Positions 3,893-10,712 are shown, numbered from the stretch's first letter. The stretch: DNA of 10,717 nucleotides from Methanocorpusculum sp. (GCA_029987025.1 DALTWQ010000040.1:1-10717); one strand, 5' to 3'. Numbers and translations: made by a program. The notes: generated by a model not told the origin, from the letters alone.

Positions 3893-6667
3893 TTATCTCC
3901 CTTCAGGCTTAATCTCATCAATCTCACGTGTGATTGCATCTGAGAAGTTGCCAATAAGCTTTCTAAGTTTTTTACTTTCATCAATTGCAGACTGATACAT
4001 TTTCATAAGTTTATCATACTTTACTTTCCAAGAATCTGCTTCTGCAAGTGAGACATCACGTTCTTTTGAAAGTTCAGATAATTTTGCTGAAATCTCTTTT
4101 TGTTTCTCTAACAATCCATCGCGTTCTCCAGACAATTTTTCAAGTTCATCCATAAGAGAGGAGATCTTTCCTTCCAGTACTTTGCGTTCTTTCTCAGCTG
4201 CTGCTGTACGAAGTGAATCCTCTTTCTTTCCTACAAGAAGAGTGTCACGTTCATCTGATATCTTTGAGATTTTCGTTTTGAGTACAGCAAGCTCCTTTTC
4301 AAGAGAAGCACGTTCTTTAGATAAAGCGGCATACTTGTCAGCTCCAGCTTTCTTTTCAGCAAGAAGAGTGTCACGATCACCAGCACCTTTCAAAAGTTTT
4401 TCCTTAAGAACAGCAAGCTCCTTTTCAAGAGAAGCATACTCTTTGGATAAAGCGGCATACTTATCAGCACCAGCTTTCTTTTCAGCAAGAAGAGTGTCAC
4501 GATCACCAGCACCTTTCAAAAGTTTTTCCTTAAGAACAGCAAGCTCCTTTTCAAGAGAGGCATACTCTTTGGATAAAGCGGCATACTTATCAGCATCAGC
4601 TTTCTTTTCAGCAAGAAGAGTGTCACGATCACCAGCACCTTTCAAAATATTTTCCTTAAGAACAGCAAGCTCTTTTTCAAGAGAAGCATACTCTTTGGAT
4701 AAAGCAGCATACTTATCAGCATCAGCTTTCTTTTCAGCAAGAAGGTTATCACGCTCACCAGTTCCTTTAGATAGTTTTTCATTAAGAACTGCAAGCTCCT
4801 TTTCAAGAGAAGCATGCTCTTTAGATAAAGCAGCATACTTATCAGCATCAGCTTTCTTTTCAGCAAGAAGGTTATCACGCTCACCAGTTCCTTTAGATAG
4901 TTTTTCATTAAGAACTGCAAGCTCCTTTTCAAGAGAAGCATGCTCTTTAGATAAAGCAGCATACTTGTCAGCATCAACTTTCTTCTCAGCGAGAAGACTA
5001 TTACGCTCACCAACACCTTCCAAAAGTTTTTCTTTAAGAACAGCAAGTTCCTTTTCGAGAGCTGCATGCTCCGTCATAAGATTCCTGTGTTTTTCTGCAG
5101 TTTCATCACGTTCTTTCAAGACAGTATCATAAGCAACTTTAAGTACAGCAAATTCCTTATCAGATGTCTCTTTGTTTCTTTCAAGCTCAGCAAGTCTCTG
5201 ACTAACCGCAACAAACTTTTCCTTCAGTTCCGAAAGTTCAGCAGACTCTTCAGTATATTTCTCGGAAAGTTCGGCGTATTTCTCATCGAGATGCTTATGC
5301 ACTCCAGTTTCTATAGTTAGTTCTTTTATTGATTTCAGGAAATCTCCATTCAACTTAGAATATGCAGCCTTCAGTTCAGACAATTCCTTTTCAAGGGATT
5401 CATTTTCAGTACGAAGCATCTGTGCTGATGAACGTTCAACAAGCAGTTCATCCGAGGCTTTTTGGAAAAGTGAATTCGCTTCATCCAGATTCTTACGAAG
5501 CTGCAGTATTTCATTATTCTTTCGTTCGGCTTCGGCAGTAAGAGCTGCATACCGCTCTTCCCCGGCAGCAAGTTCTGCCAGTTTTGCGTCAAATAATTCT
5601 TTCAATGCGGCATACTGTTCTTCAGTATCAGTGAGAACAGCAATCTTACCCTCACGCTCGGCCAGTTTAAGCCGAAGTTCTTCCACCTCTTTTTTAAGTA
5701 CTGCAAGTTCAGCGGTTTTTGCAACAGAATCTGTCTGCAGAACAGAATTTCGTTCCATAGATACAGCAAGTTCTGCTGTTTTTGCTTCATATTCTTTCAG
5801 TAGCTCTGCATAATGTTCTTTTTCCGCGGAAAGCTCTGCTGTTTTTGCTGTATGCTCTGCTGATAAAACCGCATATTTCTCCATTTCTGCAGCAAGATCC
5901 GCCTCAGCCACCTTAAATGATTTTTCAAGCGCAGCGTACTTCTCCTTTGTACTTAACAAATCTACAAGCCTTGCATTATAATCTGCTTTCAACTGCGCAT
6001 GGTTTGCCCGTTCAGCCGCAAGTTCCTCTTCAGTATGATGATACTGTTCCGAGACTTTTTTCAGTTCCTCATTTAATGCAGCAAGTTCCCCAAGTTGAGT
6101 TGTATATTCAGCATTGAGTTTATCATATCTTTCTTTAATTTTCCGATATTTTTCTTCAGCCGCTGAAAGAGCAACAACAGTTCGATTGTAGTTTGCACTT
6201 GCCTGCGACAACTCAGATTCCAGACGAGTAAGTTCTTTAAGAAAATCATCATACTTCTGTTTGAGATGTTGATACTGCTTTATTGTGGTACACTGAAATC
6301 CGCATGCAAAACTATCTTCACTATGCTTATATTTGCTTGGAGGGAAAAAAAGACGGGCACTGATATAGATACGTTCAAGAATACATTTAAGTTTCCAGTC
6401 GCTTTTTGTCCGGACACATGGGATTCTGGAAACTTTTTTTATCTTTTTTTCTGCAACCCGTTTTTTTTCGGATTTCATACATTGGTCTCTCAGAATTTTA
6501 AGTAACTCTTTCTGTTCTGCTTTTCGTTCTGTTTTTTCCAACTTCGCAGAGTACCAGAACAGTTTTCCACATGCACAAATCCGTTCTTTTCGCGTTTTCG
6601 ACTGCCAGTCGATTTCTTCTCGAGTAAGGTGTTTTTTACATTTCTTGTAACATTGCTTCATAATCAC
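3893..6667 (-). CDS. Giant coiled-coil protein with cysteine-rich basic N-terminal head (924 aa)
   Basis: I recognise no named family. The N-terminal 130 residues are strongly basic and contain all nine cysteines of the protein (6, 10, 31, 33, 63, 84, 95, 122, 126). They include CYKKC (6-10), CACG (31-34) and CGFQC (122-126), which suggests one or two structural zinc sites. From about residue 135 to 915 it is an almost unbroken alpha-helical coiled coil rich in Glu, Lys, Ala and Leu, built of 21-residue units (218-322) and seven 42-residue units (523-816). If continuous, the rod would be over 100 nm long. No Walker motifs, signal peptide or membrane helix are seen, so it is neither an SMC/Rad50 ATPase nor exported. 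The GTG at 6667 is chosen because GGAG lies 6 bases before it; the ATG at 6661 is second choice. It is flanked by terminators and its own promoter, hence monocistronic. A cytoskeletal, scaffolding or nucleic-acid tethering role is only a guess. Confidence 0.88.
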   Translation of the reverse strand: MIMKQCYKKCKKHLTREEIDWQSKTRKERICACGKLFWYSAKLEKTERKAEQKELLKILRDQCMKSEKKRVAEKKIKKVSRIPCVRTKSDWKLKCILERIYISARLFFPPSKYKHSEDSFACGFQCTTIKQYQHLKQKYDDFLKELTRLESELSQASANYNRTVVALSAAEEKYRKIKERYDKLNAEYTTQLGELAALNEELKKVSEQYHHTEEELAAERANHAQLKADYNARLVDLLSTKEKYAALEKSFKVAEADLAAEMEKYAVLSAEHTAKTAELSAEKEHYAELLKEYEAKTAELAVSMERNSVLQTDSVAKTAELAVLKKEVEELRLKLAEREGKIAVLTDTEEQYAALKELFDAKLAELAAGEERYAALTAEAERKNNEILQLRKNLDEANSLFQKASDELLVERSSAQMLRTENESLEKELSELKAAYSKLNGDFLKSIKELTIETGVHKHLDEKYAELSEKYTEESAELSELKEKFVAVSQRLAELERNKETSDKEFAVLKVAYDTVLKERDETAEKHRNLMTEHAALEKELAVLKEKLLEGVGERNSLLAEKKVDADKYAALSKEHASLEKELAVLNEKLSKGTGERDNLLAEKKADADKYAALSKEHASLEKELAVLNEKLSKGTGERDNLLAEKKADADKYAALSKEYASLEKELAVLKENILKGAGDRDTLLAEKKADADKYAALSKEYASLEKELAVLKEKLLKGAGDRDTLLAEKKAGADKYAALSKEYASLEKELAVLKEKLLKGAGDRDTLLAEKKAGADKYAALSKERASLEKELAVLKTKISKISDERDTLLVGKKEDSLRTAAAEKERKVLEGKISSLMDELEKLSGERDGLLEKQKEISAKLSELSKERDVSLAEADSWKVKYDKLMKMYQSAIDESKKLRKLIGNFSDAITREIDEIKPEGR
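4220..5101 (-). repeat. Seven tandem 126-bp (42-codon) repeats inside the coiled-coil gene
   Basis: Seven head-to-tail units encode residues 523-816. In protein order the boundaries are 5101, 4975, 4849, 4723, 4597, 4471 and 4345, ending at 4220. The core of each unit is KYAALSKE, then SLEKELAVL, then G-x-G, then ERD/DRD and LLAEKK. The first unit is diverged. Units 2 and 3 differ at one base in 126 (a synonymous Asp codon). Units 5 and 6 differ at two. Units 4 and 5 differ at about five. The last unit has lost both glycines. 126 is divisible by 3 and 42 by 7, so both reading frame and heptad register survive unit gain or loss. Confidence 0.93.
5702..6016 (-). repeat. Five tandem 63-bp (21-codon) diverged repeats inside the coiled-coil gene
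   Basis: Residues 218-322 form five 21-residue units (three heptads each). Aromatic or His/Asn residues sit at 223, 244, 265, 286 and 307, and leucines at 237, 258, 279, 300 and 321. The consensus is roughly E-x-Y-A-x-L, then K-T-A-E-L-A. The same Y-A-A-L ... E-L-A pattern forms half of each 42-residue unit further along, so the larger repeat probably arose from two of these smaller modules. Conservation is at the protein level rather than the DNA level. Confidence 0.7.
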
Positions 6668-6673
6668 AATTTA

Positions 6674-6677
6674 CTCC
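6674..6677 (-). promoter_or_regulatory. Ribosome binding site deciding the GTG start of the coiled-coil gene
   Basis: On the minus strand GGAG lies with six bases to the GTG at 6667, the ideal spacing, and twelve bases to the ATG at 6661. This favours the GTG start and the two extra N-terminal residues. Confidence 0.5.
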
Positions 6678-6697
6678 ATACAATAGATGCCTTTAAT

Positions 6698-6728
6698 AAT
6701 TATATACTATCTTATGATACATATATTA
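6698..6728 (-). promoter_or_regulatory. A/T-rich promoter region of the coiled-coil gene
   Basis: Two TATA-like elements are read on the minus strand: AATATATGTATC (about 6716-6727) and AGTATATAATTA (about 6698-6709). The upstream one would give a leader of about 30 bases that includes the GGAG site. The nearer one would start transcription at or inside that site. The upstream one is therefore preferred. Confidence 0.4.
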
Positions 6729-6745
6729 TTTTCTGTCATATCATA

Positions 6746-7537
6746 TTACTTGAATTTCACATTCTGCAACACAGATTTTTTTGCAGGAACGCCGGATGCA
6801 AGCAGGAAAATAATCCACAGCACTACAGACGTCCCGAGCCCTGCAGTTACCGCGCAGAGTAAAGTAAACGAAAGAACTCCTGCAAGGAAAAGAACAAAGA
6901 CGGAAGCGGCTGAGAGAAGAATAATTACGGCGTAAATCCGCGGACGGATATCGGTACCGTCCCCTCTTAATTTTCCGCGAAGGCGTCTGAAGACAAACGG
7001 ATAGAGATAATGTACGCCTGAGTTGTCACAGGTATCTTCAACGAGATGAAGAAGACAGCCGAAGAGGAAACTCAGTCCGAAAAAGATGATGAGCGGATGA
7101 AACCGGAGACCTGCAAGCACTGGAATAAATGACAGTCCGAAACAGACAAGCTCCATCCAGAACGTAAGCATCACAGACATACAGATGATTCCGACAGGCG
7201 AATGCGGAAGTTCACGGTGTCCCTGCTTTGCATAGATTTTGTCACCGAATATCAGGTGGAATACTGCACGAACCGGACGGTAGCAAAGCCAGTTTATGAT
7301 AAATCCGAACACCGGAGTCAGGATAAACTTCTTTCCTTTTGCACCGGGAATAGATGAATGATAGATTGCCGCATCTGTTCCTTTGTCAATATCAGGTGCC
7401 AATGCCCCTACAAAGACGCCGAGGAAGAAAAGAATCACCGCGATAATGCGGGTTGGGTTTGTTATCTGCAGAAGAAACGGAGATGCTGCAAGCAGAGCCG
7501 TTGAAAGAGATATAAGAAGGTGAGTAGAGCCTTTCAT
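6746..7537 (-). CDS. YdjM/DUF457-family membrane-bound metal-dependent hydrolase-like protein
   Basis: This 263-residue multi-spanning membrane protein matches the YdjM family, annotated as membrane-bound metal-dependent hydrolases. The conserved polar residues lie in their expected places: T5-H6 at the N terminus, GALAPDID (44-51), GHRELPHSP (106-114) and HLVEDTCDNSGVHYLYP (164-180). Together these give the His/Asp set thought to bind metal at the membrane face. Hydrophobic segments lie around 8-24, 30-48, 115-140, 148-165 and in the C-terminal 60 residues. The frame is open to 7684, but the extra 49 residues are not family-like and would cover the intergenic region. The ATG at 7537 is therefore chosen, fitting the family's short N terminus before the TH motif. 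It is divergent from ferritin. The substrate is unknown and an enzymatic role is not proven for most members. Confidence 0.85.
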   Translation of the reverse strand: MKGSTHLLISLSTALLAASPFLLQITNPTRIIAVILFFLGVFVGALAPDIDKGTDAAIYHSSIPGAKGKKFILTPVFGFIINWLCYRPVRAVFHLIFGDKIYAKQGHRELPHSPVGIICMSVMLTFWMELVCFGLSFIPVLAGLRFHPLIIFFGLSFLFGCLLHLVEDTCDNSGVHYLYPFVFRRLRGKLRGDGTDIRPRIYAVIILLSAASVFVLFLAGVLSFTLLCAVTAGLGTSVVLWIIFLLASGVPAKKSVLQNVKFK

Positions 7538-7562
7538 GAATATCAGACCAGACTGAGATGAA

Positions 7563-7612
7563 AACGATATGTCTCTTTCAATGTTATTTGAATCTGAACG
7601 ATATGAAGATTC
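7563..7612. promoter_or_regulatory. Direct and inverted repeats between the YdjM-like gene and ferritin
   Basis: The 9-mer AACGATATG occurs twice (7563-7571 and 7597-7605), 34 bp apart. The second copy lies between the arms of a perfect 6-bp dyad, GAATCT and AGATTC, with an 11-bp spacer (7590-7612). The block is inside the 150-bp divergent intergenic region and may hold regulator sites for one or both genes. No known operator is recognised. Confidence 0.35.
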
Positions 7613-7638
7613 GGATAAAAATGCCCTGATGTACATAC

Positions 7639-7680
7639 GTATATATCTCAAAAGAAAATAATACAGATATAATACAGGAG
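7639..7680 (+). promoter_or_regulatory. Ferritin promoter and ribosome binding site
   Basis: A TATA box (cgtatatatc, 7639-7648) predicts a start near 7670. It is followed by a Shine-Dalgarno GGAG at 7677-7680, seven bases before the ATG at 7688. Overlapping the TATA box is an imperfect 14-bp palindrome centred on ATACGTAT (7634-7647). This could be an operator through which iron or oxidative status controls the gene, though that is inference. Confidence 0.6.
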
Positions 7681-7687
7681 ACAAAAC

Positions 7688-8200
7688 ATGTTAGATGCAA
7701 AAGTTTCTAAACTCTTAAACCAACAGGTGAACAAGGAATTCTATTCCGCATACCTCTACCTTGACATTGCAAACTACTACGAAGGCATCCACCTTGACGG
7801 ATTTGCAAACTGGTTCAAAATCCAAGCGCAGGAAGAACGCGATCATGCAATGCTGATGTACCAGTACCTGCACAATAATGATGCAGAGGTCACTCTGGAA
7901 GCAATTGCAAAGCCGGACAAAACCTACTCTGACAAGATGGCACCTTTAAAGGTGACTCTTGAGCACGAAAAATACGTTACATCCCTTATCAACGGCATCT
8001 ATGCAGCAGCATACGAGGTAAAGGATTTCCGCACGATGCAGTACCTTGACTGGTTCGTAAAGGAACAGGGCGAAGAAGAAAAGAATGCAACAGACCTCAT
8101 TGCAAAAATGGAACTCTTCGGAGACGATGCAAAAACTCTCTACATGGTAAACTCCGAACTCGGCACCCGTGTCTACAACCCGCCGTCACTGGTACTCTAA
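7688..8200 (+). CDS. ftnA: Ferritin (non-haem, FtnA-like)
   Basis: This 170-residue ferritin is of the bacterial/archaeal FtnA type. Such proteins form a 24-subunit cytoplasmic shell that oxidises Fe2+ and stores the iron as ferric mineral. Every ligand of the ferroxidase centre is present at the canonical numbering: Glu17, Glu50, His53, Glu94, Gln127 and Glu130, with Tyr24 nearby. The four-helix bundle and the short C-terminal tail (residues 145-170) match the family in length. There is no Met haem ligand set that would suggest bacterioferritin. The ATG start has a strong GGAG seven bases upstream. It stands alone between its promoter and a T9 terminator and converges on secY. In an anaerobic methanogen it would protect against iron-driven oxygen damage and buffer iron for abundant Fe-S enzymes. 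Confidence 0.95.
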   Translation: MLDAKVSKLLNQQVNKEFYSAYLYLDIANYYEGIHLDGFANWFKIQAQEERDHAMLMYQYLHNNDAEVTLEAIAKPDKTYSDKMAPLKVTLEHEKYVTSLINGIYAAAYEVKDFRTMQYLDWFVKEQGEEEKNATDLIAKMELFGDDAKTLYMVNSELGTRVYNPPSLVL

Positions 8201-8201
8201 A

Positions 8202-8210
8202 TTTTTTTTT
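8202..8210 (+). terminator. T-run terminator of ferritin
   Basis: Nine consecutive T residues begin two bases after the ferritin stop codon, a strong hairpin-free archaeal terminator. Confidence 0.7.
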
Positions 8211-8287
8211 ACATTCAGATTTATTACCTGCATACTCAAAAAGATTGCAGAAATCAGTTATATAAAACAGATTCCGAATAACCGGCA

Positions 8288-8313
8288 ACAGAATTATTCA
8301 AAAATAATTCTGT
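8288..8313. other. Perfect 11-bp stem-loop between ferritin and secY
   Basis: ACAGAATTATT (8288-8298) and AATAATTCTGT (8303-8313) are perfect inverted repeats around a 4-base loop. On neither strand is the hairpin followed directly by a T-run, so it is not a standard terminator, but it sits between two convergent genes. A TATA-like sequence (gttatataaa, 8258-8267) lies about 25 bp upstream on the plus strand, so a transcript could begin at the stem. It could also act as a protein-binding dyad or a 3'-end stabiliser for secY mRNA. Confidence 0.5.
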
Positions 8314-8327
8314 AAAACAATCGCTGT

Positions 8328-8334
8328 AAAAAAA
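8328..8334 (-). terminator. T-run terminator of the spc operon end (secY)
   Basis: On the minus strand seven Ts occur 23 bp after the secY stop, followed by a second short T-run (8314-8317) and the stem-loop at 8288-8313. This is the likely end of the uL30-uL15-SecY transcript. Confidence 0.5.
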
Positions 8335-8356
8335 TGGGTTTTAGGATATGCGCTGA

Positions 8357-9802
8357 TTATTCTTTATTGAAGAATCCGCGCATAAACGGATACATCTCCA
8401 TCATCTGCTCATTTGCAATCTGTTCATACAGACGGTAAATGATAGAGACAGTCAGCAGAAGTCCGGTACCTCCGACAAATCCGATAATACCAAGCATGTT
8501 GGCAAGGACCGAGAGAACACCGATGAATACTCCGCCAATCACAGTTACTCTTGGAATGTATCTGTCGAGATATCTTTCCAGAACTGCAGGGCTTCTCCGG
8601 TAACCTGGAATCTGCATACCTGAGTTCTGAATCTGGCGTGCGACATGCTTTGAATCAAGACCTGCAGTCTTAACCCAGAAGATAGCGAACAGCGCACCGC
8701 CTAAGACCATCACAACAATATCAATACCAAGTCTGATAATGACTTCCCATGCAGCATGACCTGCACCGGTGAAGTTCGGCAGCCACCACATCCAGTCCTG
8801 CGGCTGATTAATCGGTGCAATGTACCACATAAGACCGTTTACCGGCGTAGATCCGTTAAACTCACCTAAGACAGTGATACCTGCAGATGATAAAATCATA
8901 CCAATCATCTGGACGTTTGCCTGCAGAACACGAACTAAAATCATCGGCAGAACACTTGCATAGATAAGTTTTACCGGGAATCTTGAACGTGCACCGCGGA
9001 CATTGGCGTGTGCAAGCGGAATTTCAATTCTGGTAGATTCAACATAGACAATCAGGAAGAATAAACCGACAGTAGTCACCAGTGCCAGCAACTGCAGACC
9101 GAAGTAATCGATGAAGTTTTCACCGGAACCGATTACCTGGAACAGACGCGGGAAGAAACCTGATGCGAATCCATCAGTTGATCCTGATGATGACCAGTTG
9201 AAGAAACCATTAACAAGACCTTGAGCCACCCCTGCAACGATAAAGAGACCGACACCCGAGCCGATACCCCACTTAGAGACTACCTCATCCATGAACATGA
9301 TGAGAACACCGCCGATACAAATCTGAATGAAGATTAATATCATCACAACAGTGGAGTTTCCTCCAAAGAGTGCGGTAACGTTTGCAGCCGGAGTCATCCA
9401 GCCGCTGAGTACATTCGGCAGAGCCTCTAAGATAATCATTACGAAAATAAGCAGCTTCTGCAAACCCATGTAGAGAACCTGACCGCGCTGGTCAGACGTG
9501 TTAATCTTAATCAGATCGGCACCGCGAAGCAGCTGCAGAACGATAGATGCTGTAACAATTGGACCAATACCTAAGTGAACAATAGTTCCCTGAGCACCTG
9601 CGAGTAACGCACGGTAGTACTCAAAGATATCCACTGAGTTTTCAGCCAGTCCGAATACAGGAATGTTCGTTAATATGAAATAAATGAGCAGCACCGCGGC
9701 AGTCCACGCAAGTTTATTCTTGAAGTGGACATGACCTTCCGGCGGCTTGACTGACGGCATACGCGACAGCAAGGGTTCCATTCGATCTAACACTTTTCCC
9801 AT
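8357..9802 (-). CDS. secY: Protein translocase subunit SecY
   Basis: This 481-residue channel-forming subunit of the archaeal Sec61/SecY translocon exports unfolded proteins and inserts membrane proteins together with SecE and Sec-beta. About ten hydrophobic helices are visible, beginning with the segment around residues 30-50. Hallmarks include the cytoplasmic stretch RGADLIKINTSDQRGQ in the first third, the IPLAHANVRGARSRFPVKLIYAS loop, and ARQIQNSGMQIPGYRR (388-403) with its RYLDRYIPRVT continuation. The C-terminal tail is short. Length fits archaeal SecY (longer than the roughly 440 aa of E. coli). The ATG at 9802 has AAGGT eight bases upstream and follows uL15 by 18 bp, so it ends the spc operon. 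No adk gene follows, although adk is a common neighbour of secY. Confidence 0.97.
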   Translation of the reverse strand: MGKVLDRMEPLLSRMPSVKPPEGHVHFKNKLAWTAAVLLIYFILTNIPVFGLAENSVDIFEYYRALLAGAQGTIVHLGIGPIVTASIVLQLLRGADLIKINTSDQRGQVLYMGLQKLLIFVMIILEALPNVLSGWMTPAANVTALFGGNSTVVMILIFIQICIGGVLIMFMDEVVSKWGIGSGVGLFIVAGVAQGLVNGFFNWSSSGSTDGFASGFFPRLFQVIGSGENFIDYFGLQLLALVTTVGLFFLIVYVESTRIEIPLAHANVRGARSRFPVKLIYASVLPMILVRVLQANVQMIGMILSSAGITVLGEFNGSTPVNGLMWYIAPINQPQDWMWWLPNFTGAGHAAWEVIIRLGIDIVVMVLGGALFAIFWVKTAGLDSKHVARQIQNSGMQIPGYRRSPAVLERYLDRYIPRVTVIGGVFIGVLSVLANMLGIIGFVGGTGLLLTVSIIYRLYEQIANEQMMEMYPFMRGFFNKE

Positions 9803-9820
9803 GAGTGATTACCTTGAAAT

Positions 9821-10246
9821 TTATTCTAAGGAGAGGGCCTGACCGCCCTTCTCCTCAATTTTTGCAACTGCGCTGGCAGAGAATGCCTCAGCAGTAATGG
9901 CGAGCTTACGGGTTACTTTTCCGCCGCCTAAGACCTTTTCAACACCAATGCTTGCTGCATCGAGTTTAACAACGTCTCCTTCCTGAGATGCAAGGCCTCT
10001 TGCAAGCAGACTCGGTACAAGTTCGTCAATTTCTCCGATGTCCATAACATCCCAGGAGTATGAAGTCTTGCAGACAAATCCGTGCTTACCTTCGGTTTTT
10101 CCGAGGAAGTAGAAGCGGGTAAAGTTGTGGTCACGCCATCCTGCTGCTCCGCGGCCTCCGCGGTTACCTGCACCACGGCGGTTTTTGTGGGTTCCTCCAC
10201 CACAGGTACGGGAACCCCGGAACTTTGAACGCTTATTTACTGGCAT
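9821..10246 (-). CDS. rpl15: Large-subunit ribosomal protein uL15
   Basis: uL15 (141 aa) is a large-subunit protein with a long basic extension that reaches into 23S rRNA. The extension is seen at residues 5-40, rich in Gly and Arg (RGSRTCGGGTHKNRRGAG, then GGRG). The globular domain follows, ending in the conserved beta-strand and helix region KVLGGGKVTRKLAITAEAFSASA, which is the uL15 signature near the C terminus. Length is typical for archaea. The ATG at 10246 is only 4 bp after the uL30 stop, and its ribosome binding site lies within uL30's last codons, indicating translational coupling. secY follows after 18 bp. Confidence 0.97.
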   Translation of the reverse strand: MPVNKRSKFRGSRTCGGGTHKNRRGAGNRGGRGAAGWRDHNFTRFYFLGKTEGKHGFVCKTSYSWDVMDIGEIDELVPSLLARGLASQEGDVVKLDAASIGVEKVLGGGKVTRKLAITAEAFSASAVAKIEEKGGQALSLE

Positions 10247-10250
10247 GTTT

Positions 10251-10712
10251 TTACCTCATCTTAATAAGGAGATCGTTAATCTCCGGGCCGTAGTAACCAA
10301 GAGCTCCGCCCTGATTAAACGTACGTTTTGTGCTCTTATAACCCTTTCTAGGCGGGTGCATACGAAGGACCGGTTTTAACTCCGGAACATCTTTCATGCG
10401 AATCTCACCGGAAACAATTGCTGCTGCGAGTTCTGCGATAGTTGCATACTTGGTTGCAGATTTCACATACTCATCAGTAAGCGGCTTGTTTGCGGTAAGT
10501 CTGCCGCGTGTTTCAAGAATGGTTGCTAAGGTCTCTGCGTTGATTTCACCGAATGCAACGTAATCTTTGACCTTTCTGACCATACCGAGGTACTCGGGAG
10601 TCTCCGGGACTAAGACACAGTGGTTGATGTGATGAAGGCGGAGCATCTTTAAGGTCTCCTTAATTTCGCGGCGGGTATTTACAATACCTCTGACCTGAAC
10701 TAACGCGTACAT
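10251..10712 (-). CDS. rpl30: Large-subunit ribosomal protein uL30
   Basis: uL30 (153 aa) is in its long archaeal/eukaryotic form, about two and a half times the bacterial length. The conserved N-terminal core is VQVRGIVNTRREIKETLKMLRL, followed by H-x-N-H-C-V. A second domain of about 90 residues follows, with RGRLTANKPL and the C-terminal HPPRKGYKSTKRTFNQGGALGYYG segment that contacts rRNA. The gene is complete. Its ATG is at 10712, and the upstream bases read TAATG. The gene before it (expected to be uS5 in this operon) could thus end with a TAA sharing one base with this start, though it lies outside the window. It is the first whole gene of the spc operon part seen here. Confidence 0.97.
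   Translation of the reverse strand: MYALVQVRGIVNTRREIKETLKMLRLHHINHCVLVPETPEYLGMVRKVKDYVAFGEINAETLATILETRGRLTANKPLTDEYVKSATKYATIAELAAAIVSGEIRMKDVPELKPVLRMHPPRKGYKSTKRTFNQGGALGYYGPEINDLLIKMR
10253..10257 (-). promoter_or_regulatory. Ribosome binding site of uL15 inside the uL30 3' end
   Basis: On the minus strand GAGGT, spanning uL30's final Arg codon and its TAA stop, lies six bases before the uL15 ATG. The overlap means ribosomes finishing uL30 are already placed at the uL15 start, supporting coupled translation. Confidence 0.6.

Noticed and set aside
4220..5101. The 126-bp repeats as a CRISPR array or phage-related repeat
   Set aside because: The units are contiguous without spacers, in frame, and fully coding within a long gene.
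4182..5132. A 316-codon plus-strand reading frame opposite the repeats, and a 141-codon overlapping minus-strand frame (4642-5067)
   Set aside because: Both are by-products of the 126-bp repeat: the unit is a multiple of three and lacks stops in these frames, so they stay open. Their products are low-complexity repeats with no promoter or ribosome binding site.
3893..6667. The coiled-coil gene as an SMC or Rad50 chromosome protein
   Set aside because: There is no Walker A, Walker B or signature motif, and the termini are not globular ATPase halves. Similarity to SMC proteins would come only from coiled-coil composition.
7538..7684. A 49-codon N-terminal extension of the YdjM-like protein
   Set aside because: The family's conserved Thr-His occurs five residues after the internal ATG at 7537, and the extension covers the ferritin promoter on the other strand.
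9928..10203. A second 91-codon minus-strand frame overlapping uL15
   Set aside because: It is a shifted frame of the uL15 gene, which is certain from its sequence and its place in the operon.
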